A stretch of 64,000 nt of DNA, taken from positions 310,001-374,000 of the forward strand of contig NZ_JAPIVO010000009.1 in assembly GCF_026239655.1 (NCBI RefSeq), given 5' to 3'. This document shows positions 8,678 through 16,352 of this stretch, piece by piece. The stretch comes from Pedobacter sp. MR2016-24. Lineage in GTDB: Bacteria > Bacteroidota > Bacteroidia > Sphingobacteriales > Sphingobacteriaceae. Below the pieces are notes generated by a model. That model was given only the letters and a program-made list of their open reading frames with translations. It made no database searches and had not been told where the DNA came from. The position numbers and the translations under genes are program-made. Every line of letters begins with the position of its first letter. Position 1 is the first letter of the stretch.

Positions 8678-9028
8678 ATGATTGTAATTAATAAAGATAA
8701 AGAATCCGATATATTGATATTATCCCAACTGGATAAGGATTATGATACGTTTACTTTGTCTCTCTATTCTGCTTTTCAAAAGAAAGATATTATAATTGAT
8801 TTAGGTTCAAATTATTCTGAAAGTATTGGGAGATACTCCAAGTTTTTAATCTTAAAAAATCAATATGAAAATATCCTAAGTGGAGAATATGAATATAAGT
8901 TTAATGGTGATAATGAAGTGCTAACATTTGGCCTTTTAAATATCTATTCAACTACTGATAAAGTGGTTTATGAATCGATAATTCCACCTGCAACTGACAA
9001 TGATATTTATGTGTATCAATCGAAATAA
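8678..9028 (+). CDS. Small phage structural protein, unknown role
   Basis: This 116-residue protein is Ile/Asp/Tyr/Ser-rich with strong beta-strand alternation. It resembles small beta-sandwich virion proteins I recall from Bacteroides-type phages: a short N-terminal strand pair (MIVINKDKESDILIL), a central Arg-Tyr segment (SIGRYSKFLIL) and a Tyr-rich strand (GEYEYKFNG). It opens a four-gene unit with the portal only 5 bases downstream of its stop. An Ig-like or head-tail accessory role is plausible but not shown. No membrane segment or catalytic motif is visible. Confidence 0.65.
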   Translation: MIVINKDKESDILILSQLDKDYDTFTLSLYSAFQKKDIIIDLGSNYSESIGRYSKFLILKNQYENILSGEYEYKFNGDNEVLTFGLLNIYSTTDKVVYESIIPPATDNDIYVYQSK

Positions 9029-9033
9029 TACAC

Positions 9034-10917
9034 ATGGAAAATAACGAAAAAACAAGTCATAATATATTAACTTTTGGAAAGCAGAAGTTACCATTACCTG
9101 TAGAAAGTAATCCTGCAAATGATGATACCTATGTAACACATGGTAATGATAACCTGTACCCTCAATATTTAATTAGCCTGTACGCAAAAAGTCCGCAGTT
9201 CGCTAATATAGTAAATCAGAAAGCTAAATTCATTGGTAGACATGGTATGATTGATTTGGGAACAGATAAACCTTTAATTGGTAAACCTAATCCATCAACC
9301 AGTTGGGAATTATTCACTAAACAGATTATTCTTTCCAATTTAATATTCAATGCATACGCTGTAGAGGTTAATTTTAACGCATTTGGTGAAGCTATACAAT
9401 GGAACTTCATTAGCTACGAAAAAGTGAGGTTGAATAAGTCTAAAACTAAGGTTTGGGTATGTAATGATTGGTCTAAAAAGAAAGATATTCTATTATTTGA
9501 CAGATATTTTAGTGAAAAAGATTATGGAGATAAAGCTACATCCTCAAAAGTATTTATTTATGATGGTTACGTACCATCTGCAAACGCAGGAATCTATACT
9601 TTACCTGATTATTATCCTCTTATTTCCAATCTGGAATTAGATATTGAAATCCATAAATTCAATTACGCCAATATCACTAATAATTTTAGTGTCTCAACCC
9701 TTATAAATGTCTATCAGACAGGTGATGAAGCTACTAAATCAGCATTTTTAAAGAAAATAGAAGATAGTTATTCTGGTAATAATGGTAAAAAGGTTATTGT
9801 TTCTTTTATTCCTAATGCTTCTAATGCGAAACCAACAGAAATATTACCTCTAACTAGTGGTGATTGGACTAATGCCTATGCATTACTTAAAGAAAATAAT
9901 GATAACACTATTTATCAAGGGATGGAAATCATCAATCCTTCAATTTTCGGCCACCAAGCAACAGGTAATCTTTCAAATAATTCTGAATTATTGAATTCTT
10001 TTGAAATCTTGGAAAATACCATCATTGCAGACAAAAGAAATGAGCTTGAAGCAGGAATTAGGGAAATGTTGAATCTAAACGTCTCGTTTGTGTCTAAACC
10101 AGTACTTCAACCAGTCTTATCTGATGATATGAAAAAGTCAGTTATGACCATTGATGAGATAAGATTAAGCGTTAATTTACCTGTTTTACCTAATAATGCA
10201 GGTGCAGTATTAGCATCAGCCAGTGTTCCACCTACTACTACTTTTACACTTGCTCCAACGAAATTTGAATCAAAGGATGAATGGGAGAAGGTAAGTGCAA
10301 CAGATGAGCATTTTGAGGCTATAAAACATTTGGGGACTGATAAAAGTGAGTTTAAAACCTATGAAGGTAATTTTTCAATGGCTAAACTAGCTTTTAGTGA
10401 TGAATCTGATATTGCTCAATTTTTAATCGATTCAGATTTACAAAATGTAACACTGGATGAGATAAAAAAAGGAATTAGGGAAAAACTAGGTATTAATGTC
10501 AGCTTAGATGAATTACAAAATCATATTGATGAAGTAGTTAAGACAGGAGTAATAGCAGTTGATAAATCTGGTGACACTCTAACAATCAAAAAGGGTGAAA
10601 AACTTTTAGACCCTGTAGAAAAACGCACTATAGAAACAGTGTATCAATATGTAAAACGTCCTGAAATGGCAGGAGCTGAAATCATTCCAACTACTCGGAA
10701 GTTTTGTGAGAAAATTATTCTAATGAATAAATACTTTTCATTGGAAGAAATTCAATTGGTTAGTCGTACCCTAAATTATGATGTACTAATCCATTGTGGA
10801 GGGTTTTACAGGGTGAAAGGAAGTACTGGAAAACCTAATGCAACTAATACTAAACCTCATTGCAGACATGAATGGAAGCAAGTACAGGTAGTGAGAAAAC
10901 CTAAAGACAATTTATAA
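9034..10917 (+). CDS. Phage portal protein with MuF-like C-terminal region
   Basis: This 627-residue protein looks like a portal in residues about 1-400: an N-terminal block with a passage about unused cells of the head vertex family (HGNDNLYPQYLISLYAKSP, IVNQKAKFIGRHG, near 35-75), a long middle with NPSIFGHQ and NSELLNSFEILE (about 305-330), and IADKRNELEAGIREMLN around 333-350. The C-terminal ~110 residues carry a different signature, TTRKFCEKI, a CGGFYR block and PHCRHEWKQ. That resembles the end of head-morphogenesis (MuF-type) proteins. Residues about 410-520 are acidic and helical. It may therefore combine portal and minor head functions in one chain. The portal call is supported by context between head genes and connectors. 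Confidence 0.75.
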   Translation: MENNEKTSHNILTFGKQKLPLPVESNPANDDTYVTHGNDNLYPQYLISLYAKSPQFANIVNQKAKFIGRHGMIDLGTDKPLIGKPNPSTSWELFTKQIILSNLIFNAYAVEVNFNAFGEAIQWNFISYEKVRLNKSKTKVWVCNDWSKKKDILLFDRYFSEKDYGDKATSSKVFIYDGYVPSANAGIYTLPDYYPLISNLELDIEIHKFNYANITNNFSVSTLINVYQTGDEATKSAFLKKIEDSYSGNNGKKVIVSFIPNASNAKPTEILPLTSGDWTNAYALLKENNDNTIYQGMEIINPSIFGHQATGNLSNNSELLNSFEILENTIIADKRNELEAGIREMLNLNVSFVSKPVLQPVLSDDMKKSVMTIDEIRLSVNLPVLPNNAGAVLASASVPPTTTFTLAPTKFESKDEWEKVSATDEHFEAIKHLGTDKSEFKTYEGNFSMAKLAFSDESDIAQFLIDSDLQNVTLDEIKKGIREKLGINVSLDELQNHIDEVVKTGVIAVDKSGDTLTIKKGEKLLDPVEKRTIETVYQYVKRPEMAGAEIIPTTRKFCEKIILMNKYFSLEEIQLVSRTLNYDVLIHCGGFYRVKGSTGKPNATNTKPHCRHEWKQVQVVRKPKDNL

Positions 10918-10921
10918 CAAA

Positions 10922-11464
10922 ATGGCAAAGAAAAACATACTCTTAGTTTCTGAATCGGAGGTAAAAGAGAATTCAACAATAGAAAAAAACGTAGAACCTA
11001 AATTATTAAATCTAATAATCTCAGACCTGCAAAACAACGAATTAAGAAGGCTTCTAACGAGTTCAAAATATGATGCACTAATTGATTCCATCCAAGATTT
11101 TAAGGATAATCAAACGCCTCTGTTAGCCTCTGATGATGAATTAATTGATGAATATATCAAGCCTTATTTAATCGCTGCAACTGTAGTTCAATTCATTGTG
11201 ATGAACAATTACAAGCTATCCAATAAAGGTGTTCTGAACCTCACAGATGATAATGCTAAAGATGTAACCAGTGGTGAATTGGAATATTTGAAGGGTTATT
11301 ATATCCTTAAACAAGAAGGAGCTAAAAAGAACTTAAAGGATTATTTAAAAATCAATGATACCTGTACTGATTCCAACGATACTAACAATAGTGAATTAGG
11401 TGGTCTGTACTTACAGGATAATAATAATTTCAGTTACCGTATTGGTAGGAATAAATATTTATAA
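10922..11464 (+). CDS. Putative head-tail connector protein
   Basis: This 180-residue protein is mostly helical and acidic. It contains SDLQNNELRRLLTSSKYDALID (split here by my reading into helices around residues 30-60) and YIKPYLIAATVVQFIVMNN around 80-100, with a Tyr-rich ending. This pattern resembles small adaptor proteins (DUF6712-like) that follow portal genes in Bacteroidota phages. It starts 4 bases after the portal stop and its own stop is 2 bases before the next gene, so translation is probably coupled. The adaptor role is an inference from family resemblance and order. Confidence 0.6.
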   Translation: MAKKNILLVSESEVKENSTIEKNVEPKLLNLIISDLQNNELRRLLTSSKYDALIDSIQDFKDNQTPLLASDDELIDEYIKPYLIAATVVQFIVMNNYKLSNKGVLNLTDDNAKDVTSGELEYLKGYYILKQEGAKKNLKDYLKINDTCTDSNDTNNSELGGLYLQDNNNFSYRIGRNKYL

Positions 11465-11466
11465 CA

Positions 11467-11937
11467 ATGTTAAACTTAAAACAGCTCTATTTGATATTGG
11501 AAGATTTCTTGCTTTTGCACCCAGAAATAAATTCTGTTACGAGGTTAGCAGTTAAAGATTATATTGGGAATAGGCAGAAGATTTATACGAATGCTAATAT
11601 TCATTTTGTGAGTTCTAGTAATGGAGCTAAGTATATTACGCATACGTTTCTGGTATCCATTAGTGATAGGTTAACACCAACTAGTGACAACGAAACTGAA
11701 ATCATGTCAAACGTTCTGCAAATCAGTGAAGACTTATTCACTTTTTTGGCTGATAGCTATGATTATACATTCAATAAAAATGTAAACATCCAGAGCTTTA
11801 CAGAATCTGATGGTGACAGAACAGCAGGTATATTTTTCCAATTGAATATTCAGGTATTACGCTCCCAGAATAAATGTATTCTTCCAACTGAGACATTATT
11901 TCCATTTCCTCAGACTTTTCCAATTGATTTTATTTAA
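11467..11937 (+). CDS. Putative tail completion / neck protein
   Basis: This 156-residue protein is the last gene of the portal unit. It has a helical N-terminus (LNLKQLYLILEDFLLLHP), a strand section, then a SNVLQISEDLFTFLADS helix near 90-110 and a C-terminal stretch of strands ending in a Phe/Pro-rich tail. The size, mixed alpha/beta layout and position after the connector suit a neck or tail-terminator protein. I cannot name the family with certainty. The stop codon is directly followed by a mini stem-loop and a terminator, so transcription ends here. Confidence 0.55.
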   Translation: MLNLKQLYLILEDFLLLHPEINSVTRLAVKDYIGNRQKIYTNANIHFVSSSNGAKYITHTFLVSISDRLTPTSDNETEIMSNVLQISEDLFTFLADSYDYTFNKNVNIQSFTESDGDRTAGIFFQLNIQVLRSQNKCILPTETLFPFPQTFPIDFI

Positions 11938-11957
11938 CAGTATCGCTTTGCGATCTG
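11938..11957 (+). repeat. Mini stem-loop after a phage stop codon
   Basis: ATCGC and GCGAT pair around a TTT loop, and flanking CAG/CTG can extend the stem across a bulge. It starts immediately after the stop at 11937 and lies 4 bases before the terminator arm. Confidence 0.55.
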
Positions 11958-11961
11958 TAAC

Positions 11962-11991
11962 ACCTCTACCTTATAAGTAGGGGTTTTTTTT
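11962..11991 (+). terminator. Intrinsic terminator after the portal unit
   Basis: ACCTCTAC (11962-11969) pairs with GTAGGGGT (11977-11984) with one wobble, followed by a T-run to 11991. The bases after it (ATGCCTTTT) repeat those after the terminator at 5675. Confidence 0.8.
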
Positions 11992-12006
11992 ATGCCTTTT
12001 CATTTA

Positions 12007-12015
12007 TCCATTACC
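12007..12015 (+). promoter_or_regulatory. TCCATTACC nonamer before the receptor-binding gene
   Basis: An exact TCCATTACC lies 19 bases before the ATG at 12035. The leader AAATAAACACATACATG almost repeats that at 6404-6427. Only a 4-bp pairing with the start codon is possible here. Confidence 0.55.
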
Positions 12016-12034
12016 CGTGTAAATAAACACATAC

Positions 12035-14668
12035 ATGGCTAATATTACATATAATAATAAAACTCAAACCGAACCTTATAATCCCGCAAAATTTAACAGT
12101 GCTGATGCAAATGAGATTAAAGCAGTTGTAAATCTTAAAGCAGATATTTCTCAAATTGTTGATGGTAATCAATCTCTAGGAGCGTGGAATCCTGCAACCA
12201 ATGTACCCGCACTTACTACAACTCCTGCTACAGTTGGTAAGTTCTATACAGTTTCCAACGCAGGTACTTCATCAATTACTGGTGTTGCAGTAACATACAA
12301 ATCAGGTGATAAAGTGTTATCGAACGGTACAGTATGGCAACACGTGCCCTTTGTTGTGAATCTTGATTCCTATGAATTGATTACTGCTGTAGATAGTAAA
12401 ATTGCAAAAACATATAGTGATGCTACTATCAAAACTGTACTAACTGTAAAGTGGCAAGTTGGTGCAATTAACGCAACTACAGGAGCATTAATAACAACAG
12501 CAGTTACTACACGTGCTTCAAGTGAATTTATCCCAATTGGGAATCCAAGTTATAGATTACAGGTTGACAATTTAAGGAATTCCAATACTGCAACAGCTGT
12601 TAATTTTGTTGCATTCTATGACATTGATAAAGTCTATATTTCAACTGGTAATATCACTGGTGCAGGTAGTGCTGTATTAGCAACTACAGGTATAATTTCT
12701 GTTCCTTCCAATGCTGCATTTTTTAGAATTACAGGTAATCCAACAGGTTCAGGAGCTGAATCATTAACAGTGGTTACATTATTATCAGCCGACTATTATA
12801 AAGCTACAAATGATGCTAGAGTATCAGCAGTAGATAAACGGGTAATTGACTTGGAGAATAACGGTGTACAGCTTGTGTATGGTTTAAATAGGTATGATAG
12901 AAGTTCAGTTGATTCAAAAACTACTGCATTTATTAGTGCTACAGGTGTAGAAACACAAGGAAGTGGAAACAGTGGTGTTACAGGTTATGTTAGAATCAAG
13001 TCGGGTGAAACATTTGTATTTCCTAACTATACTACTGCTTATGGCGGTTACTCGGGTTTATACGATATTAACAAAAATCCAATAGCAGGAACTTTCACTC
13101 AGACAAATACTGTTACATGGGTTGAAGGAGCATATTTTGCCCGTTTCAGCGGTACGGTTGTATTAGGTACAAAAACAAACAGTTTGTATATTTATGAAGC
13201 AAGCAAACCAATTTCTTCATATGTACCTTATTCGGCTACAGTTCCTGTTGCTAACATTCCAAGTGAAACTATTTTAGCTACTGTAAATTCAAATTTACAG
13301 ACGTTAAATGAAAATAAAATAACACTTGAAAACACTGGTAACTTATATGATAGAAGTTCTAATGATAACCTGACTACAGTTATTATTAATGCAAATGGTG
13401 GAATAACAGCAGCATCAGGTAACAGTGCAGTGACTTCATTTATACGTATTAAAGAGGGACAAACAGTTGTTTATCCTACATATACTGCTTCATTTGGTGG
13501 TTACGCTGCATTATATACTAAGGATAAGGTCTACATCCAAGGTACAGCAGTACAAGCTAATTCACTTACATATGTTCCTGATGCATATTATGCACGTTTT
13601 TCTGGTAATATTTTAATTGTCAATAAGACAAATACACTGTATGCATATTCAACTGATAAGCCTTTATCCAGTTGGAAAGCATTTAATAATGTTATACCTA
13701 CAAGTTATTTACCTGAATCCGTAGGTGGTAATAATGATATTGAAATGTGGGGGGATTCAATAGCAAACGGTTTTGGGAATGCATTATTATCAATATCTCC
13801 AATACAAGGGGTTACTGTTGCAAATAAAGCATTAGGTGGTGAAACATCTTTGGATACAATGGCAAGAATGGGAGTAACCCCCTTTATGGTACAACCCTTT
13901 ACTATTCCTGCTGATACTTCAACAGTACCTATTGTGATATCATCTGCACAAGAATTCAAATATCTATATGATTCTACTACAGGTGTAATCACAGGTAGTA
14001 CTGGTAGCATGCAAATTAACCCCGTTGGGAATATGTCATGCGAAATAGCAGGTGTATTGGGTGTTATCAACTTTACCAGAACAGGTGGTGCTGATAGACC
14101 TCTAACATTCAATAGAACCGTTGCAGGTACAGCAAAAGTAATTGATAGGCCAACAATGGTTAAACCTGCTAATACTCCAAGAAATAAAACTTATTGCGTT
14201 TTCTTGGGAACCAATGGTGGTTGGAAATTAGAACCTACTACAGGTGGAGCAACGTTTGCTGATGCTGACAATTTGGTAAATTACTATAAAAAAATAGCTG
14301 ACTGGATTAGACCAACAGAGAATGATTTCATATTCGGTGGATTCTATGTATCCAGTTATATTTCCCACATTCCAGAAAGTCAGCAATTAGCATGGTGGAA
14401 TTACTTTGATTCAAGAATGAAAGCTGAATTTGGAATCAGATTCTTAAATATTCGTGAGTATCTAATCAATTATGGATGGAAGGATTTTGGTGCTACTTCA
14501 TTATCTGCTGCTGATGTAGCTAGACAAAAAATAGGTTTATTTCCTTCAATTCTTAGTGAAGACGGTACACACTTACTAACTAAGGTTAATAGATTATGTG
14601 CTAATCAATTTCTGGAAAGATTATATGTTACTGGAATATTACCACAAATATCAGCGGTAATACCTTAA
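12035..14668 (+). CDS. Tail fibre/receptor-binding protein with SGNH esterase domain
   Basis: This 877-residue protein probably binds and trims cell-surface glycans. The N-terminus (about 1-40) with NPAKFNSADANEIK resembles virion-attachment ends of tail fibres. Residues about 285-400 and 430-550 are two copies of the same beta-rich domain, each starting near a YDRSS motif and containing an SGxxxVxGxxRIKxG-type core and YxARFSG. The C-terminal part (about 565-877) looks like an SGNH/GDSL hydrolase: GDSIANG near 573, LGTNGGW near 725, and DGTH near 845, giving the Ser, Gly, Asn and His blocks. An O-acetyl esterase is the natural guess; substrate is unknown. It is followed by a long palindrome and no further tail gene. 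Confidence 0.8.
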   Translation: MANITYNNKTQTEPYNPAKFNSADANEIKAVVNLKADISQIVDGNQSLGAWNPATNVPALTTTPATVGKFYTVSNAGTSSITGVAVTYKSGDKVLSNGTVWQHVPFVVNLDSYELITAVDSKIAKTYSDATIKTVLTVKWQVGAINATTGALITTAVTTRASSEFIPIGNPSYRLQVDNLRNSNTATAVNFVAFYDIDKVYISTGNITGAGSAVLATTGIISVPSNAAFFRITGNPTGSGAESLTVVTLLSADYYKATNDARVSAVDKRVIDLENNGVQLVYGLNRYDRSSVDSKTTAFISATGVETQGSGNSGVTGYVRIKSGETFVFPNYTTAYGGYSGLYDINKNPIAGTFTQTNTVTWVEGAYFARFSGTVVLGTKTNSLYIYEASKPISSYVPYSATVPVANIPSETILATVNSNLQTLNENKITLENTGNLYDRSSNDNLTTVIINANGGITAASGNSAVTSFIRIKEGQTVVYPTYTASFGGYAALYTKDKVYIQGTAVQANSLTYVPDAYYARFSGNILIVNKTNTLYAYSTDKPLSSWKAFNNVIPTSYLPESVGGNNDIEMWGDSIANGFGNALLSISPIQGVTVANKALGGETSLDTMARMGVTPFMVQPFTIPADTSTVPIVISSAQEFKYLYDSTTGVITGSTGSMQINPVGNMSCEIAGVLGVINFTRTGGADRPLTFNRTVAGTAKVIDRPTMVKPANTPRNKTYCVFLGTNGGWKLEPTTGGATFADADNLVNYYKKIADWIRPTENDFIFGGFYVSSYISHIPESQQLAWWNYFDSRMKAEFGIRFLNIREYLINYGWKDFGATSLSAADVARQKIGLFPSILSEDGTHLLTKVNRLCANQFLERLYVTGILPQISAVIP

Positions 14669-14677
14669 GGTTTATTA

Positions 14678-14709
14678 ATAGGGGAATCCGTGATCACGGA
14701 TTCCCCTAT
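14678..14709. terminator. Perfect 32-bp palindrome between convergent genes
   Basis: Bases 14678-14693 are the exact reverse complement of 14694-14709, centred on TGATCA. It lies between the tail-fibre gene and the minus-strand cargo operon. No clear U-tract follows on either side, so it may act as a weak bidirectional terminator, an RNA end stabiliser, or a binding site for a dimeric protein. Confidence 0.55.
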
Positions 14710-14748
14710 ATTTGATACGTCTGGATATAGTAAAATCTAGTTATAATA

Positions 14749-14859
14749 TCATTTTGAAGTTTGCTTCACTTTTTTAGGTGGAGTAGGTGTGTCAAACATT
14801 GACTTGGCTGTTCGAGTCTTAACATCTCGAATTGTTTGCTTTTTATTTAGGTTCCCCAT
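14749..14859 (-). CDS. Possible 36-residue basic peptide, third gene of the cargo operon
   Basis: Reading the minus strand from an ATG at 14859 gives 36 residues, starting MGNLNKKQTIRDVKTR and ending in a Lys/Pro/Thr-rich tail with TGA at 14749-14751. It lies 22 bases after the HEPN-like gene on the same strand. The high Lys/Arg content could suit RNA, DNA or membrane binding. It may also be a chance frame, so confidence is low. There is no known family I can attach to it. Confidence 0.35.
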   Translation of the reverse strand: MGNLNKKQTIRDVKTRTAKSMFDTPTPPKKVKQTSK

Positions 14860-14881
14860 AATTCTAAATATACAAAATTTA

Positions 14882-15553
14882 TTAGAAAAGTTTAACAGGG
14901 TATTTATCAATACCGCTTACTCTATCCATAAATGATGAAAGCTTAAGATAAGCTGCATTATTTGATTTTAAAATATCAATATTGATTTCACTGTAAACTT
15001 CAACACCCTGACTTATATGTTCTATTATCAGTTTGTTTTCCATAAGAACGAGAATCAGACGACCATGAACGTAGATGTTCCTATCTGTAATAAAATCAGC
15101 GAATAATTTTGTGATTTCCTTTATCTTTTCAATTGTATCATACTCAGGTATGTCTTTACGTTTTTTTACGTGGGGGCTAAATACACCTCGTAACTTACTG
15201 AAATCCAATTTTGTTAATATTTCTTTTCCACCTTCTATTTTAAGGGATTCAAACAAAGTAGCTATTTCATCATCATTCAGAGTTTTTAGGTAATCCCTTA
15301 ATCTGACATACAAGATTTCAGCATTATTTATACAATGGTTCATCAAGCCTTGGATGGCAAAATAGTTATTCCAGTCTTCTGCTACTACCATTCTGCCAAC
15401 TTCCTTTCCATTTTCATCCATTTCAACCAAAACGTTCATATTTTTAGTCAGTTGAATATCTGTATATATAGAAGGTACATTACAATAGGGGAAATAATGA
15501 AGCCATTTTTTCTCGGTGGATAGTTGATAAGGTATTGGGTGTAATAGTTCCAT
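14882..15553 (-). CDS. HEPN-motif protein of unknown function, prophage cargo
   Basis: This 223-residue protein is not a family I can name. The visible clue is R158-N-I-Y-V-H163, an RNxxxH arrangement that matches the RX4-6H active-site motif of HEPN ribonucleases, placed at the end of a predicted helix (IKEITKLFADFI) and followed by another hydrophobic helix. The N-terminal half holds Trp/Tyr/Pro-rich strands; residues 60-120 are helical. HEPN proteins are common as toxins and abortive-infection effectors. It is on the strand opposite to the virion genes, with a 56-residue gene 8 bases upstream, so it looks like lysogen-expressed cargo. The start is the ATG at 15553. Nuclease activity is inference from one short motif and could be coincidence. 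Confidence 0.7.
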   Translation of the reverse strand: MELLHPIPYQLSTEKKWLHYFPYCNVPSIYTDIQLTKNMNVLVEMDENGKEVGRMVVAEDWNNYFAIQGLMNHCINNAEILYVRLRDYLKTLNDDEIATLFESLKIEGGKEILTKLDFSKLRGVFSPHVKKRKDIPEYDTIEKIKEITKLFADFITDRNIYVHGRLILVLMENKLIIEHISQGVEVYSEINIDILKSNNAAYLKLSSFMDRVSGIDKYPVKLF

Positions 15554-15561
15554 AGTTTAGA

Positions 15562-15732
15562 TTAGTCTGATATTTTTTGATTCAATCTTTTTAGAGTTTC
15601 AATTTCATTCTTTGAGAATCCGCTATTTAATAATTCCTCTTCATTCAATGGCGAATTATCACCACTCAATTGTTTTTGGAGCATAGTTCCCATGAATCTT
15701 TTCACTAATTCTGCCTCGCTTGGTGTAGCCAT
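15562..15732 (-). CDS. 56-residue protein upstream of the HEPN-motif gene
   Basis: An ATG at 15732 on the minus strand gives a 56-residue reading frame ending TAA at 15562-15564, 8 bases before the HEPN-motif gene. It begins MATPSEAELVKRFMG and is acidic with two predicted helices (EAELVKRFMGTML and SKNEIETLKRLNQKI). The size, acidic charge and position directly before a putative RNase resemble antitoxins or small regulators, although no known antitoxin fold is recognised. The gene shares a 109-base divergent control region with the endolysin gene. A TATATTGC at 15759-15766 on the minus strand is a possible -7 element. Confidence 0.6.
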   Translation of the reverse strand: MATPSEAELVKRFMGTMLQKQLSGDNSPLNEEELLNSGFSKNEIETLKRLNQKISD

Positions 15733-15819
15733 ATTTTCTGATTGTTAATTGTTAGCTAGCAATATAAACTTTGAGAAATAGAAATACCTATTATTTATCA
15801 TTTTTTGATAATTGTAAAA

Positions 15820-15849
15820 TCCATTACCTCCCTAAAAAGGAATGGAAAA
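15820..15849 (+). promoter_or_regulatory. TCCATTACC element with start-codon hairpin before endolysin
   Basis: TCCATTACC (15820-15828) can pair with GGAATGGA just downstream (from 15839) with one bulged A. The ATG at 15842 of the endolysin gene sits in that arm. This is the third start-codon hairpin of this type in the prophage. Confidence 0.5.
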
Positions 15850-16336
15850 AAAATCAATTGAAAGGCTTAATGCTCTTCATCCACTCACAAGAGAAAAAGC
15901 ACTGGTTGCATATGCAGAAGCAGTAGCTAAAACACCAAAAGGAGTTCATCCCTTCATAACTCAGACCCTTAGAACGTTTGAAGAATCTGATGCATTATAT
16001 GCTTTAGGTAGAACTAAAGTTAATCCAGATGGTAAGACAGCTAAAAAACCATTGGGGAATATAGTCACTAATGCTAAAGCAGGTCAGAGTTATCATAACT
16101 ACGGTTTGGCACTGGATTTTTGTCTTCAAATCGATGGAAAAACATCATGGGGAATTGATGAAAATTGGTTACTTGTTATCGAAATTTTCAAGAAACATGG
16201 TTTTGAATCTGGTAATGATTGGAAGAAATTTAAAGATGCTCCGCACTTGGAAATGAGAATGGGCAACCACTGGAAGCAGTTACTAATACTACATAATTCG
16301 GGTAAAATCGATAAAGACGGTTACGTCATAATTTAA
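15842..16336 (+). CDS. Phage endolysin, M15-family peptidoglycan peptidase
   Basis: This 164-residue cytoplasmic enzyme cleaves peptidoglycan peptides (D-Ala-D-Ala carboxypeptidase/L-Ala-D-Glu endopeptidase type) at the end of the lytic cycle. The zinc motif of the M15 family is clear: SYHNYGLALDF with His85 and Asp92, and HLEM with His135. QTLRTFEESDALYALGR near 41-57 is the usual family N-terminal block. The protein lacks a signal peptide, so it would need a holin, and it is followed by two membrane-anchored proteins. Its length fits stand-alone phage endolysins. Which peptide bond is cut cannot be told from the sequence. Confidence 0.9.
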   Translation: MEKKSIERLNALHPLTREKALVAYAEAVAKTPKGVHPFITQTLRTFEESDALYALGRTKVNPDGKTAKKPLGNIVTNAKAGQSYHNYGLALDFCLQIDGKTSWGIDENWLLVIEIFKKHGFESGNDWKKFKDAPHLEMRMGNHWKQLLILHNSGKIDKDGYVII

Positions 16337-16352
16337 TAATCAACAACCACTA

